Part shown: positions 1 to 10,690 of the stretch, piece after piece
How the letters are laid out: every line of letters begins with the position of its first letter
How positions within the stretch are numbered: the first letter of the stretch is position 1
NCBI GenBank assembly: GCA_945888525.1
Contig: CAMDAF010000003.1
Coordinates: 1-64,000 of the forward strand
Reading direction: 5' to 3'
Source of the DNA: Chitinophaga pinensis
GTDB lineage: Bacteria > Bacteroidota > Bacteroidia > NS11-12g > UBA955
DNA length: 64,000 bases
Made by a program: the position numbers and the translations under genes
Notes under the pieces: model-generated
What the model was told of the DNA's origin: nothing
The model's input: only the letters and a program-made list of their open reading frames with translations
The model's database searches: none

Positions 1-1305
1 TCTGAGAGCATGCGCAAGGCTCCAAGAGCGGTTATTTTAGAGTGCATGACCTTTAGAATGCGTGGGCACGAAGAAGCCAGCGGAACCAAATATGTTCCTC
101 AAGAATTGTTTGATGAATGGGGTAAAAAAGACCCGATTTTAAATTACGAAAATTTCTTGTTCGCCGAAGGTGTTCTGAACGACGACTTGAAGCAAAGCAT
201 ATACGATGAATTAAAAATGGGTATGGACGATGATTTGGCAGAAGTATTTGCTGAGGCAGAAGTTGTTGCTGATATCCAAGAGGAACTCAATGATGTATAC
301 GCGCCTTATACCGCTGAAATTATCTCGCCGGCAAGCGATAAGCACAGCACCAAACGATTGGTAGACGCTATTTCCGACGGACTTAAACAATCTATGGAAA
401 AACATTCTAATACCATTTTAATGGGACAAGATGTGGCAGAATACGGTGGGGTATTTAAAATCTCAGACAACTTTTACAAACTATTTGGTAAAGGCCGTGT
501 GCGCAACACCCCCATTACCGAATCTTCTATACTTGGCGCAGGCTACGGCTTAGCCATTATGGGATACAAAGCCATTGTAGAAATGCAATTTGGCGATTTT
601 GTGACTTGCGGATTCAATCAAATAGTAAACAACTTGGCCAAAAGCCATTACCGTTGGGCACAAGCTGCCGATGTGGTGGTGCGCATGCCGACAGGCGCTG
701 GCGTTGGAGCAGGGCCGTTTCACAGCCAAAGCACAGAGGCTTGGTTTTTCCACGTACCAGGATTAAAAATAGTATACCCAAGTAATGCCTACGACGCAAA
801 AGGCTTGCTGTGTGCGTCGATAAACGACCCAAACCCTGTGATGTTTTTTGAACATAAAGCTTTGTACAGAAGTATAGAATCTGAGGTTCCTGACGATTAC
901 TACACATTGGAAATTGGCAAAGCAAAAACGGTGCAATCGGGCGATGTGCTTAGCATTATAACCTACGGCTGGGGTGTTCAATGGGCTATAGATGCTTGCA
1001 AAGACTTGGGCATAAGTGCTGAGATTTTAGATTTAAGAACTTTGATGCCATGGGACAAAGAGGCAGTGAAAGCAGCGGTTGAAAAAACGGGTAAAGTTTT
1101 GGTATTGCACGAAGACACTATGGTTGGGGGTATTGGCGCAGAAATAGCGGCGTGGATAGGCGAGCATTGCTTTAGCAGCTTAGACGCACCAGTTAAACGT
1201 GTGGCCAGCTTGGATACACCAGTACCTTTGGCAAAAGACTTAGAAGATAATTTCTTAGCCAAAAAATATTTGAACCCAGCCTTGATAGAATTGCAAGCCT
1301 ACTAA
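1..1305 (+). CDS. 2-oxoacid dehydrogenase E1 component, alpha/beta fusion (C-terminal part; 5' end outside window)
   Basis: Frame is open upstream of the called ORF to base 1. End of the E1-alpha domain (RMRGHEEASGTKYVP) is followed by the full E1-beta domain (ILMGQDVAEYGGVFKIS, PITESSILGAGYGLAIMGYKAIVEMQFGDF, HSQSTEAWFFHVPGLKIVYPSN). Confidence 0.9.
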   Translation, partial: SESMRKAPRAVILECMTFRMRGHEEASGTKYVPQELFDEWGKKDPILNYENFLFAEGVLNDDLKQSIYDELKMGMDDDLAEVFAEAEVVADIQEELNDVYAPYTAEIISPASDKHSTKRLVDAISDGLKQSMEKHSNTILMGQDVAEYGGVFKISDNFYKLFGKGRVRNTPITESSILGAGYGLAIMGYKAIVEMQFGDFVTCGFNQIVNNLAKSHYRWAQAADVVVRMPTGAGVGAGPFHSQSTEAWFFHVPGLKIVYPSNAYDAKGLLCASINDPNPVMFFEHKALYRSIESEVPDDYYTLEIGKAKTVQSGDVLSIITYGWGVQWAIDACKDLGISAEILDLRTLMPWDKEAVKAAVEKTGKVLVLHEDTMVGGIGAEIAAWIGEHCFSSLDAPVKRVASLDTPVPLAKDLEDNFLAKKYLNPALIELQAY

Positions 1306-1442
1306 GCGCAAACGATTCTTTATCCCTTTAAGATACGCCTTTTTTACTGTTTTCTTTTATTCGCAATGCTGATAGCATAATCTTCACGATTGATGGCCAA
1401 ATAGAAGCATCATGAAAAAAAATTTGTATCTTCGCAGACAAT

Positions 1443-3140
1443 ATGGCTTATCGCTGGACCGCCGCACCGAAACTCAATGATCAAAAGGTAGAACAACTGG
1501 CTGAGCTCATTAATGTATCCCCAATAATCGCTCGGTTATTGCTTCAAAGGGGTGTTGAAACCTTTGAACAAGCCAAGAAATTTTTCAGACCTCAATTGAC
1601 CGATTTATACGACCCATTCTTGATGAAAGATATGGACAAAGCCATAGACCGAATTATTTTGGGTTTGCACCGCAAAGAGCGTTTAATGGTTTATGGCGAT
1701 TACGATGTTGATGGAACCACTTCTGTTTCGATTGTATTTTCTTACTTCTCAAAATTCACATCGAACATTGAATACTATATCCCTGACCGTTACAAGGAAG
1801 GTTATGGCATTTCTAAAATAGGCATAGATTACGCCAAGGAAACAGGCGTTTCACTGATAATTGCCCTGGACTGCGGCACCCGTTCAATCGAATTGATAGC
1901 TTATGCTGCTAGTTTGGGCATAGACTTTATTGTGTGCGACCACCACTTACCCGGCGATGAATTGCCAGATGCGGTTGCCTTATTAAACCCCAAAAGAAAA
2001 GATTGCACCTACCCATACAAAGAATTATCAGGCTGTGGCATCGGATTCAAACTGATTCAAGCATACGCGCAAGCAAACGATTTTTCTTTCGACGATGTTT
2101 GCAAATATTTAGACCTTGTGGCCGTGAGTACCTGCAGCGACATTGTGGAAATAAGAGACGAGAATAGAATATTGGTTTATTACGGACTTAAAAAAATTAA
2201 TGAAAACCCATGCATTGGCTTGCAAGCCCTATTGCAGAGTTACCAAATAAAAGAAGAATACGAGGTGTCTGACATTGTGTTTGGCATAGGCCCTAAAATC
2301 AACGCCGCCGGCAGAATAGCCGATGCAAAATCTTCTGTTAAACTTTTAATAGAAGAGGACTTTCACCAAGCGCGTTTACTAGCCAAAACCTTAATTGACA
2401 ACAATACAGAGCGCAAAGATATAGACAGCGATATCACCAAAGAAGCTATGGAAATGTTGGAAAATAGCGCTGAATTAAGAAGCCGTAAAAGCACTGTTTT
2501 ATACAGCGAAAAATGGCATAAAGGTGTCATTGGAATTGTGGCTTCGCGTTTAATTGAAACATATTACAAACCAACCATTATTTTTTCAGAAGTTAATGGC
2601 ATGTTGACTGGATCGGCCCGCAGTATCAAGGACTTTGATGTGCATGATGCCATTGGTTCTTGTGGCGATTTGGTGGTGCAATACGGAGGGCATAAATATG
2701 CGGCAGGCTTAACCATTAAAAAAGAACAATTTGAGGCCTTTACCGAAAGATTCGAAGAAATTGTCAATCAAAATTCTACCGAAGAATTAAGGACTCCCGA
2801 GATATCTTACGATACAGAAATTGACTTTAGCGAAATTACCCAAAAGTTCTTTGTGGTATTGGATCAGTTTAAACCGCACGGACCAGGCAATATGACCCCT
2901 ATTTTCAGAACCAACCATGTGGCTGATTCAGGAAGTAGAATCGTAAAAGAAAAACATTTAAAATTAGTTGCCTATCAAAGCGGTACGCGATTTGATGGTA
3001 TAGCATTTAATATGAGTGATGCCTTCCCAATGATTAGTAAAAATCTTCCTTTTGATGTATGCTATTCTTTGGAGATGAATGAATTCAAAGGTGTTCGAAA
3101 CCTACAATTAAAAGTTAGAGACATTCGCCCAACGGTATGA
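1443..3140 (+). CDS. recJ: single-stranded-DNA-specific exonuclease RecJ
   Basis: DHH phosphoesterase motifs ([35 protein letters not shown]) and DHHA1 region ([11 protein letters not shown]). Confidence 0.95.
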   Translation: MAYRWTAAPKLNDQKVEQLAELINVSPIIARLLLQRGVETFEQAKKFFRPQLTDLYDPFLMKDMDKAIDRIILGLHRKERLMVYGDYDVDGTTSVSIVFSYFSKFTSNIEYYIPDRYKEGYGISKIGIDYAKETGVSLIIALDCGTRSIELIAYAASLGIDFIVCDHHLPGDELPDAVALLNPKRKDCTYPYKELSGCGIGFKLIQAYAQANDFSFDDVCKYLDLVAVSTCSDIVEIRDENRILVYYGLKKINENPCIGLQALLQSYQIKEEYEVSDIVFGIGPKINAAGRIADAKSSVKLLIEEDFHQARLLAKTLIDNNTERKDIDSDITKEAMEMLENSAELRSRKSTVLYSEKWHKGVIGIVASRLIETYYKPTIIFSEVNGMLTGSARSIKDFDVHDAIGSCGDLVVQYGGHKYAAGLTIKKEQFEAFTERFEEIVNQNSTEELRTPEISYDTEIDFSEITQKFFVVLDQFKPHGPGNMTPIFRTNHVADSGSRIVKEKHLKLVAYQSGTRFDGIAFNMSDAFPMISKNLPFDVCYSLEMNEFKGVRNLQLKVRDIRPTV

Positions 3141-3889
3141 AATTAAGAGCAGAAAAACTCGTAAAACAATACAAACAAAAAAAGGTTGTAAATGATGTTT
3201 CCATTTATGTGGAACAAGGTGAAATAGTTGGACTCTTAGGTCCAAATGGCGCGGGTAAAACCACATCATTTTACATGACGGTAGGCCTGGTAAAACCAGA
3301 CGAAGGTCATATCTATTTAGACGACGAGGAAATCACCAAACTACCCATGTACAAAAGGGCTCAAAAAGGGGTTGGCTATTTGCCACAAGAAGCCTCTGTG
3401 TACCGCGACTTAACGGTTGAAGATAATATTTTGGCCGTTTTAGAATTGACCAAACTGAGCAAGACAGAACAAACCGAAAAGCTAGAAAGTTTGTTGAATG
3501 AATTCAACTTGCAAAGGGTTAGGAAAAATTTAGGCAAGGTTTTGAGCGGTGGTGAACGCAGAAGAACTGAAATTGCCCGTGCCTTGGCCACAGATCCGAA
3601 ATTCATCCTACTTGACGAACCATTTGCGGGTGTTGACCCTATTGCGGTTGAAGACATCCAAAATATTGTTTACAAACTTAAAAGCAAGAATATTGGCATT
3701 TTAATTACCGACCATAACGTGCAAGAGACCTTGAGTATTACCGATAGAGCCTATTTGCTTTTTGAAGGAAAACTTTTAAAACAAGGAAGTGCCGAAGAAT
3801 TGGCTGAAGATGAAATGGTAAGAAAAGTTTATTTAGGAAAAAACTTCGTTTTGCGAAGAGCTATAGCCCCCAACAAACCAGACGCTTGA
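3137..3889 (+). CDS. lptB: LPS export ABC transporter ATP-binding protein
   Basis: Walker [10 protein letters not shown], signature [15 protein letters not shown], Walker [13 protein letters not shown]; 4-bp overlap with recJ. Confidence 0.95.
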   Translation: MKLRAEKLVKQYKQKKVVNDVSIYVEQGEIVGLLGPNGAGKTTSFYMTVGLVKPDEGHIYLDDEEITKLPMYKRAQKGVGYLPQEASVYRDLTVEDNILAVLELTKLSKTEQTEKLESLLNEFNLQRVRKNLGKVLSGGERRRTEIARALATDPKFILLDEPFAGVDPIAVEDIQNIVYKLKSKNIGILITDHNVQETLSITDRAYLLFEGKLLKQGSAEELAEDEMVRKVYLGKNFVLRRAIAPNKPDA

Positions 3890-4446
3890 AAACTTTGATA
3901 TTTGGCCTAGGCAATATAGGCCCCGAATACAACCACACCAGACACAACATTGGTTTTGATGTCTTAGATGCCTTTGCCAAAGACATGCAAGTAGAATTTA
4001 GTTTGCAGAAGCTGGGCATGGTTGCAGAAGGGAGACTCAAAAACAAAACATTTGTTTTGGTAAAACCGACCACATTTATGAATTTAAGTGGCAAAACAGT
4101 TCAATACTACATGCAAATGAACAAGGTCACTTCTGGCGAAATCTTGGTGGTAACAGACGATTTAGCTATCGACTCTTGTATGTTACGCATCCGATTAAAA
4201 GGCAGCCATGGCGGCCACAATGGTCTTAGGAACATTCAAGAATTATTGAATACCCAAGAATACCCGCGACTTCGGTTTGGGATCGGCAATCAATTTGACA
4301 AAAATAGACAAATTGAATTTGTCTTAGGAAAATGGAAAGCAGAAGAACAAACGGTAGTTGATATTACCATTGCCAAAGCAGTTGATGCAATAAAAAGTTT
4401 TATTTTGGAAGGACCGGGACAGGCAATGACCAAGTACAATGGATAA
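3886..4446 (+). CDS. pth: peptidyl-tRNA hydrolase
   Basis: [62 protein letters not shown]. Confidence 0.95.
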   Translation: MKTLIFGLGNIGPEYNHTRHNIGFDVLDAFAKDMQVEFSLQKLGMVAEGRLKNKTFVLVKPTTFMNLSGKTVQYYMQMNKVTSGEILVVTDDLAIDSCMLRIRLKGSHGGHNGLRNIQELLNTQEYPRLRFGIGNQFDKNRQIEFVLGKWKAEEQTVVDITIAKAVDAIKSFILEGPGQAMTKYNG

Positions 4447-4846
4447 GCAATCAAAAACAATTGAATTGGAATTTCAGGTTAGAGATTACGAACTCGACCT
4501 GCAGGGTATTGTCAACAATGCTGTGTACCAAAACTATCTAGAGCACGCCAGACACGAGTTTTTGAAATTGCATGGCTTAGATTTTAGCCAATTGCATATT
4601 GATGGTTATGACGCGGTGTTGATTCGGGCTGAAATCGATTATAAAAAATCACTAAAAAGTGGCAATCTTTTTTTGGTTCAAACCTCTGTGGAGCGCGAAG
4701 GTCGTTTGAAAATTGTTTTCAATCAGAAAATTGTAACAATATCAGACGGAATTTTGATCCTTCAGGCTAAAATATTTGTTGCATGTATTCACAATAATAA
4801 ACCTATCGAGCCCTTGCAAATTCTCGATAAAATTGGTTTGTTATAA
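4439..4846 (+). CDS. acyl-CoA thioesterase, 4HBT hot-dog family
   Basis: VRDYELDLQGIVNNAVYQNYLEHARHEFL, typical hot-dog thioesterase N-terminus. Confidence 0.85.
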   Translation: MDKQSKTIELEFQVRDYELDLQGIVNNAVYQNYLEHARHEFLKLHGLDFSQLHIDGYDAVLIRAEIDYKKSLKSGNLFLVQTSVEREGRLKIVFNQKIVTISDGILILQAKIFVACIHNNKPIEPLQILDKIGLL

Positions 4847-4975
4847 AAGCAACTTCTCAATAATTTTTACTTTTTATTCAGATGTTAATTTATTGTGTGA
4901 CGCAATAATTGTACACACTGATGTAGATTGCTTAAATTAAATAGAAAATCCGTCCTTTTTTTCTAATAGAATACC

Positions 4976-4983
4976 TATTTTTG
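4976..4983 (+). promoter_or_regulatory. Bacteroidota -7 box TATTTTTG upstream of nuoA
   Basis: Exact TAnnTTTG, 28 nt before ATG 5012. Confidence 0.45.
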
Positions 4984-5011
4984 CCTCCACTTATCCAAAA
5001 GCATTAGAAAA

Positions 5012-5395
5012 ATGTTACTATCATTAGCTGGAAATAATCTGTCGGATTATCTGCCAATCTTTTTTATGTTCATAGCCGCAATGGCCTTTATTGTACTCTC
5101 CATGGTTGCCACGCATGCACTAGGTCCGAAGAAACAATCTAAAATAAAACAGGATGCATTTGAGTGTGGAATCGAATCTCAAGGAGACGCAAGAACACCC
5201 TTTTCTATAAAGTATTTTTTAATTGCAATATTATTTGTCCTTTTTGATGTTGAAGTAATTTTTATGTATCCATGGGCAGTGAACTTCAAAACATTGGGCA
5301 TAAATGGATTAATTGAAATGTTCATGTTCATGGGCTTTTTGGTTTTGGGCTTAATCTACATCATCCGCAAAGGCGCTTTAACCTGGGAGAAATAA
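5012..5395 (+). CDS. nuoA: NADH-quinone oxidoreductase subunit A
   Basis: AFECGIESQGDARTPFSIKYFLIAILFVLFDVEVIFMYPWAV. Confidence 0.95.
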   Translation: MLLSLAGNNLSDYLPIFFMFIAAMAFIVLSMVATHALGPKKQSKIKQDAFECGIESQGDARTPFSIKYFLIAILFVLFDVEVIFMYPWAVNFKTLGINGLIEMFMFMGFLVLGLIYIIRKGALTWEK

Positions 5396-5440
5396 AAAAA
5401 ACATTTTCATCGCAGAATTGTCATTCTATAGTAAATAAAC

Positions 5441-5986
5441 ATGAGCATCGACATTAAACCCGAATTTAAGCCTGACGGCATTGAGGGTGCAGGATTTTTC
5501 GCCACATCATTAGATAAAGTTGTAGGCTTGGCAAGAGCAAATTCTCTATGGCCTTTGCCATTTGCAACGTCATGCTGCGGAATTGAATTTATGGCCACAA
5601 TGGCATCGCATTATGACTTAGCACGTTTTGGTTCAGAAAGATTGAGTTTCTCTCCAAGACAAGCCGACTTGTTAATGGTAATGGGAACCATTTCTAAAAA
5701 GATGGGTCCAATTTTGCGCCAAGTATACGAGCAAATGGCTGAACCGAAATGGGTTTTGAGCATGGGAGCTTGTGCCAGCAGTGGCGGTATATTTGACACC
5801 TACAGTGTTTTGCAAGGTATTGATAGAATCATTCCCGTAGATGTATACATTCCTGGCTGCCCACCAAGACCGGAACAGGTTTTAGATGGTATTCTCAAAA
5901 TACAAGAGCTAACCAAATCTGAGAGCATCAGAAGACGCGATTCGCCAGAATACAAAAAGATGTTAGAGCAATATGGAATTGAGTAA
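5441..5986 (+). CDS. nuoB: NADH-quinone oxidoreductase subunit B
   Basis: [48 protein letters not shown]. Confidence 0.97.
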   Translation: MSIDIKPEFKPDGIEGAGFFATSLDKVVGLARANSLWPLPFATSCCGIEFMATMASHYDLARFGSERLSFSPRQADLLMVMGTISKKMGPILRQVYEQMAEPKWVLSMGACASSGGIFDTYSVLQGIDRIIPVDVYIPGCPPRPEQVLDGILKIQELTKSESIRRRDSPEYKKMLEQYGIE

Positions 5987-6497
5987 TATGGAGACTAGCA
6001 ATTTAAACGAGCTAATCAGCCAATCGCTGAAAAACCGTTACGCAGATAAATTTATCAGCGAAGAGCAACAGTACGATTTCACAAATTACACCATTGATAA
6101 ATCTGTATTAATTGATGCTTTGGATTTTCTTAAAACAGACCCGGAAATTGCCTGCAACTTTTTAACAACTTTATGTGGCGTTCATATGCCTGATCAGGAA
6201 GGCTCAGAATTTGGCATGATGTATCAATTGCAAAACATGGAAAAAAATCTGCGAATCCGAGTTAAAATATGGATGTCTAAAGATGATTTGCATTTACCGA
6301 CGGCAACGGGGATATGGCCAAGTGCCAATTGGATGGAACGCCAAGAATATGATTTCTTCGGATTCAAATTTGTAGGCCATCCTGATTTAAGACGTATTCT
6401 TAACATGGATGAAATGAACTATTTCCCAATGAGAAAAGAATACCCATTGGAAGATGGATCTAGAGACGATAAAAACGATAAAATGTTTGGCAGATAA
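5973..6497 (+). CDS. nuoC: NADH-quinone oxidoreductase subunit C
   Basis: [30 protein letters not shown]; start could also be ATG 5988. Confidence 0.93.
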   Translation: MELSNMETSNLNELISQSLKNRYADKFISEEQQYDFTNYTIDKSVLIDALDFLKTDPEIACNFLTTLCGVHMPDQEGSEFGMMYQLQNMEKNLRIRVKIWMSKDDLHLPTATGIWPSANWMERQEYDFFGFKFVGHPDLRRILNMDEMNYFPMRKEYPLEDGSRDDKNDKMFGR

Positions 6498-6502
6498 GCA
6501 CC

Positions 6503-7705
6503 ATGAGCGACATTAAAAACATCGAAGCAACAGAGGTTCAAAAAGAATACAATATTCTTAACCTTGGACCCACCCACCCTGCTACCCACGGTATATTTCA
6601 AAATGTACTGAAAATGGATGGTGAAATCATTATGCATGCCGAACCTACCATTGGATACATTCACCGTGCTTTCGAAAAATTAGCAGAACACAGACCTTAC
6701 AACCAAATAGCACCAATCACTGATAGACTCAACTACTGTTCATCTCCTATTAACAATATGGGCTGGCATATGACAGTTGAAAAACTTATTGGCTGTGAAG
6801 TTCCAAAGCGTGCAGACTACATGCGTGTCATCATCATGGAATTGGCGCGTATTTCTGACCATATTATCTGTACCACCATTATCGGTCAAGATACCGGAGC
6901 AACCACTGGGTTTTTATACTTCTTCCAAATGCGTGAAAAGGTGTATGAAATTTATGAGGAAGTATGTGGCGCACGTTTAACCACCAATATCGGAAGAGTG
7001 GGTGGCATGGAAAGAGACTTCTCTAAACGCGCAATAGAATTATTGAAAAAATTCTTAATTGAATTTCCTGAATATCTTAAAGAATTCCAAAGTCTAATCG
7101 AACGCAACAGAATCTTTATGGATAGAACCATTAACTGCGGGCCAATATCGGCCGAAAGGGCCTTGGCTTATGGATTTACTGGTCCTAACTTGAGGGCGGC
7201 TGGTGTTGACTATGATGTACGTGTTGCCAATCCTTATAGCCGTTACCAAGACTTCAACTTCAGCATTCCTATTGGAACAAATGGAGACACCTACGACCGT
7301 TTTATGGTGCGTATTCAGGAAATGTGGGAAAGTATAAGTATTATCAATCAAGCGTTTGATGGATTGCCAGAAGGACCGATACACGCTGATGTACCAAATT
7401 TCTATTTGCCTGAAAAACAAGAAGTTTACAGCAAAATGGAAGCTCTAATTTACCATTTCAAAATTGTAATGGGCGAAACCGCAATACCTAAAGGCGAAGT
7501 CTACCATTCAGTAGAAGGCGGAAACGGAGAATTGGGCTATTACTTGATAAGCGATGGAGGTAGAACCCCTTACAGATTGCATTTTAGAAGGCCATGTTTT
7601 ATTTACTACCAAGCATACCCTGAAATGATAACCAATGGACTACTAAGCGATGCTATTTTAACCATGAGTAGCATGAATGTGATAGCAGGAGAATTAGACG
7701 CATAA
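6503..7705 (+). CDS. nuoD: NADH-quinone oxidoreductase subunit D
   Basis: LGPTHPATHGIFQNVLKMDGE, TIGYIHRAFEKLAEHRPYNQ. Confidence 0.97.
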   Translation: MSDIKNIEATEVQKEYNILNLGPTHPATHGIFQNVLKMDGEIIMHAEPTIGYIHRAFEKLAEHRPYNQIAPITDRLNYCSSPINNMGWHMTVEKLIGCEVPKRADYMRVIIMELARISDHIICTTIIGQDTGATTGFLYFFQMREKVYEIYEEVCGARLTTNIGRVGGMERDFSKRAIELLKKFLIEFPEYLKEFQSLIERNRIFMDRTINCGPISAERALAYGFTGPNLRAAGVDYDVRVANPYSRYQDFNFSIPIGTNGDTYDRFMVRIQEMWESISIINQAFDGLPEGPIHADVPNFYLPEKQEVYSKMEALIYHFKIVMGETAIPKGEVYHSVEGGNGELGYYLISDGGRTPYRLHFRRPCFIYYQAYPEMITNGLLSDAILTMSSMNVIAGELDA

Positions 7706-7749
7706 AAAAGAAAAAATTAAGTAACACTTAAAAGAATATTAAAGAACTC

Positions 7750-8271
7750 ATGGCACAAACCACAGACATAAGTTTTAAACCAGAAACCTTTGAACTTATT
7801 CAGAAAATTACCAAAAGGTATCCTGATGGCAAACATAAATCAGCACTCATACCTGTTTTGCATATTGCACAGGCAGAGTTTGGTGGATGGTTAAGTCCTC
7901 AGACTATGGACCTAGTTGCTGAGGTGTTAAGACTTAAACCGATTGAAGTATACGAAGTAGCTTCATTTTATAGCATGTTTAATTTGCAGCCAGTTGGCAA
8001 ATGTTTAATTGAAGTTTGCCGAACCAGCAGCTGTTGGTTATGCGGCGCTGAAGACATCATCAACCACCTTGAACAGAAATTAAACATAAAAGTTGGGGAA
8101 ACAAGTTCGGATGGCATGTTTACTTTAAAAGCGGTTGAATGCTTGGGTAGCTGCGGAACTGCTCCAATGATGCAAGTGGGTGCCGACTACCATGAGAACT
8201 TAAGTATTGAAAAAGTAGACAAGTTAGTTGACGGATTCAGACAAGAAAACAAACAAAGCCGTTATTGTTAA
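7750..8271 (+). CDS. nuoE: NADH-quinone oxidoreductase subunit E (thioredoxin-like 2Fe-2S)
   Basis: VCRTSSCWLCGAEDI, VECLGSCGTAPMMQV. Confidence 0.95.
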   Translation: MAQTTDISFKPETFELIQKITKRYPDGKHKSALIPVLHIAQAEFGGWLSPQTMDLVAEVLRLKPIEVYEVASFYSMFNLQPVGKCLIEVCRTSSCWLCGAEDIINHLEQKLNIKVGETSSDGMFTLKAVECLGSCGTAPMMQVGADYHENLSIEKVDKLVDGFRQENKQSRYC

Positions 8272-8273
8272 TC

Positions 8274-9611
8274 ATGAGCAGAAAGTTATTACTTAAAAAC
8301 GATCATATACCGGGTATTGCTGCCCTTAAAACCTATAAAGAAAATGGTGGATACACTGCCATGGAAAAGGCTTTAAAAACCATGAGTCCAGAAGCCCTTT
8401 TAGAAGAAGTGAAAACGTCAGGACTAAGAGGCCGCGGTGGCGCAGGTTTTCCTACAGGTATGAAATGGAGCTTTTTGGCCAAGCCTGAGGGTGTTCCAAG
8501 ATACTTGGTGGTAAATGCCGACGAAAGCGAACCGGGTACTTTTAAAGACCGTTACTTAATGGAGCGCATTCCCCATTTGCTTATTGAGGGTATGGTAATA
8601 TCTAGTTTTTCGCTTGGAGCGAATAGCGCCTATATCTATGTAAGAGGTGAGTATTTTTATGTTTCACGAATTCTAGAGCAAGCCATCGAAGAAGCATACG
8701 CCTCAGGTTTATTGGGAAAAAATATTTTAGGTACCGGTTACGATTTGGACATCTATGTTCAAATAGGTGCTGGTGCATACATCTGTGGTGAAGAAACTGC
8801 CCTATTAGAAAGCCTAGAAGGCAAACGTGGCAATCCACGCATTAAACCTCCATTCCCGGCAATCGCGGGTTTATATGGTTGCCCCACAGTGGTAAACAAT
8901 GTGGAGACCATTGCAGCAATAGTGCCTATTATTGAAATGGGTGGTGCAGAATATGCTAAAATTGGTATAGGAAGAAGCACAGGAACCAAATTAATTTCTG
9001 CCTCAGGCCATATCAACAAACCTGGTGTTTATGAAATCGAAATGGGATTGCCCGTTGAAGAATTTATTTATTCTGAAGAATATTGCGGTGGTATTAAAGG
9101 TGGAAGAAAGATGAAAGCGGTTGTGGCTGGGGGTTCTTCTGTTCCGATTTTACCAACTGAATTAATTTTAAAAACAGCCGCTGGAGAACCGCGTTTAATG
9201 AGCTATGAAAGCCTAGGAGATGGTGGATTCATTACTGGAACTATGCTCGGATCAGGCGGATTCATTGTTATGGATGAAGACACCAGCATTGTAAAAAATT
9301 TATATACTTTCTCTCGTTTCTACCACCATGAAAGCTGCGGACAATGCAGTCCTTGCCGCGAAGGAACAGGATGGATGGAGAAAATACTCCATAAAATTTT
9401 AGAAGGCAAAGGCACTTTAAAAGACATTGATTTGCTTTGGGATATTCAAAGTAAAATTGAAGGCAAAACCATTTGTCCTCTTGGAGAAGCTGCGGCATGG
9501 CCTGTGGCAGCTGCTATAAGGCATTTCAGACCTGAATTTGAAGCGTATGTTACAAATCCTGAAAGCATAAAAGACGTTAAACATTATTACAGACTCAACC
9601 CAACCGTATAA
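8274..9611 (+). CDS. nuoF: NADH-quinone oxidoreductase subunit F
   Basis: GLRGRGGAGFPTGMKWSF, GAGAYICGEETALLESLEGKRGNPRIKPPFPA, ESCGQCSPCREGTGW. ATG start assigned to MSRKLL (8274), not the upstream TTG at 8265. Confidence 0.96.
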   Translation: MSRKLLLKNDHIPGIAALKTYKENGGYTAMEKALKTMSPEALLEEVKTSGLRGRGGAGFPTGMKWSFLAKPEGVPRYLVVNADESEPGTFKDRYLMERIPHLLIEGMVISSFSLGANSAYIYVRGEYFYVSRILEQAIEEAYASGLLGKNILGTGYDLDIYVQIGAGAYICGEETALLESLEGKRGNPRIKPPFPAIAGLYGCPTVVNNVETIAAIVPIIEMGGAEYAKIGIGRSTGTKLISASGHINKPGVYEIEMGLPVEEFIYSEEYCGGIKGGRKMKAVVAGGSSVPILPTELILKTAAGEPRLMSYESLGDGGFITGTMLGSGGFIVMDEDTSIVKNLYTFSRFYHHESCGQCSPCREGTGWMEKILHKILEGKGTLKDIDLLWDIQSKIEGKTICPLGEAAAWPVAAAIRHFRPEFEAYVTNPESIKDVKHYYRLNPTV

Positions 9612-9634
9612 TCCCATTCACTAAAATTTAAGCA

Positions 9635-10678
9635 ATGGTAAAATTAACAATTGACGATATTCCAGTAGAAGTTCCAAAAGGAACAACCATACTGCAAGCT
9701 GCGCGCCTTATTGGTGGAGATGTAACTCCGCCAGCAATGTGTTATTACAGCAAATTAAAAACCAGCGGCGGGTATTGCAGAACCTGCATCGTAAAAGTAG
9801 AACAAGGTTCTGAAAAAGACCCACGTCCTATTCCAAAACCAGTTGCCAGCTGCCGAACCGAAGTAGCGGAAGGCATGGTGGTGCGCAATATTACTTCGCC
9901 AGAAAATTTGGAAGCAAGAGCAGGTGTTGTTGAATTGCTATTGGTGAACCATCCTTTGGATTGTCCAGTATGCGACCAAGCAGGCGAATGCCACTTGCAA
10001 GATTTGGCTTACGAAAATGGAAAAGAAGAAACACGTTACGAATTTGAACGCAGAGAATTTGAGCCAATTGACATTGGAGACAAAATTAAATTACACATGA
10101 ACCGTTGCATTATGTGCTTCCGCTGTGTAAAGGTGGCCGATCAAATTACAGATGGCCGTTGTCATGGTGTAATCAACCGTGGTGATGCTGCTGAAATTTC
10201 AACCTATATAGAAAAAGCAATAGACAATGATTTTTCAGGAAATGTTATTGACGTTTGCCCAGTTGGCGCATTAACCGATAGAACCTTCCGATTTAAAAGC
10301 CGTGTTTGGTACACCAAACCAGTTGATGCGCATAGAGATTGTAGCAAATGTTGCGGTAAAGTAAGACTTTGGAACCAAGGTGAAGAAGTGTTGCGTGTAA
10401 CAGCTAGAAAAGACCAATGGGGTGAAGTAATGGACAATGAAGATGGCAGCACTGCATGGATTTGCAATGATTGCCGTTTTGATAAAAAACACATCAAGGA
10501 TTGGACTGTAGAAGGCCCATCAGAAATAAACAGACATTCTGTAATATCTGCAAACCATTACGATACATTGAGAAACATCAAAGCGGACACTTTGCGCATG
10601 CTGGGCGGAAAACCACATGGTGAAAAAGTAGACCTAGGAATTGGTGCGCTTGACCCTAACAACCAACATAAACAATAG
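9635..10678 (+). CDS. nuoG: NADH-quinone oxidoreductase subunit G-like 2Fe-2S/4Fe-4S protein (short form)
   Basis: CYYSKLKTSGGYCRTC, CPVCDQAGECHLQDL, CIMCFRCVKV, VIDVCPVGALTDRTFRFKSRVW; only 347 aa; position between nuoF and nuoH. Confidence 0.9.
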   Translation: MVKLTIDDIPVEVPKGTTILQAARLIGGDVTPPAMCYYSKLKTSGGYCRTCIVKVEQGSEKDPRPIPKPVASCRTEVAEGMVVRNITSPENLEARAGVVELLLVNHPLDCPVCDQAGECHLQDLAYENGKEETRYEFERREFEPIDIGDKIKLHMNRCIMCFRCVKVADQITDGRCHGVINRGDAAEISTYIEKAIDNDFSGNVIDVCPVGALTDRTFRFKSRVWYTKPVDAHRDCSKCCGKVRLWNQGEEVLRVTARKDQWGEVMDNEDGSTAWICNDCRFDKKHIKDWTVEGPSEINRHSVISANHYDTLRNIKADTLRMLGGKPHGEKVDLGIGALDPNNQHKQ

Positions 10679-10690
10679 AATAAAAAAGAA

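Noticed and set aside
614-925. Antisense ORF of 103 aa inside the E1 gene, and many similar 60-130 aa ORFs antisense to confident genes (e.g. 22227-22562, 26148-26600, 32642-32980)
   Set aside because: They lie wholly opposite strongly supported genes, show no recognisable motifs and fit shadow ORFs from codon bias.
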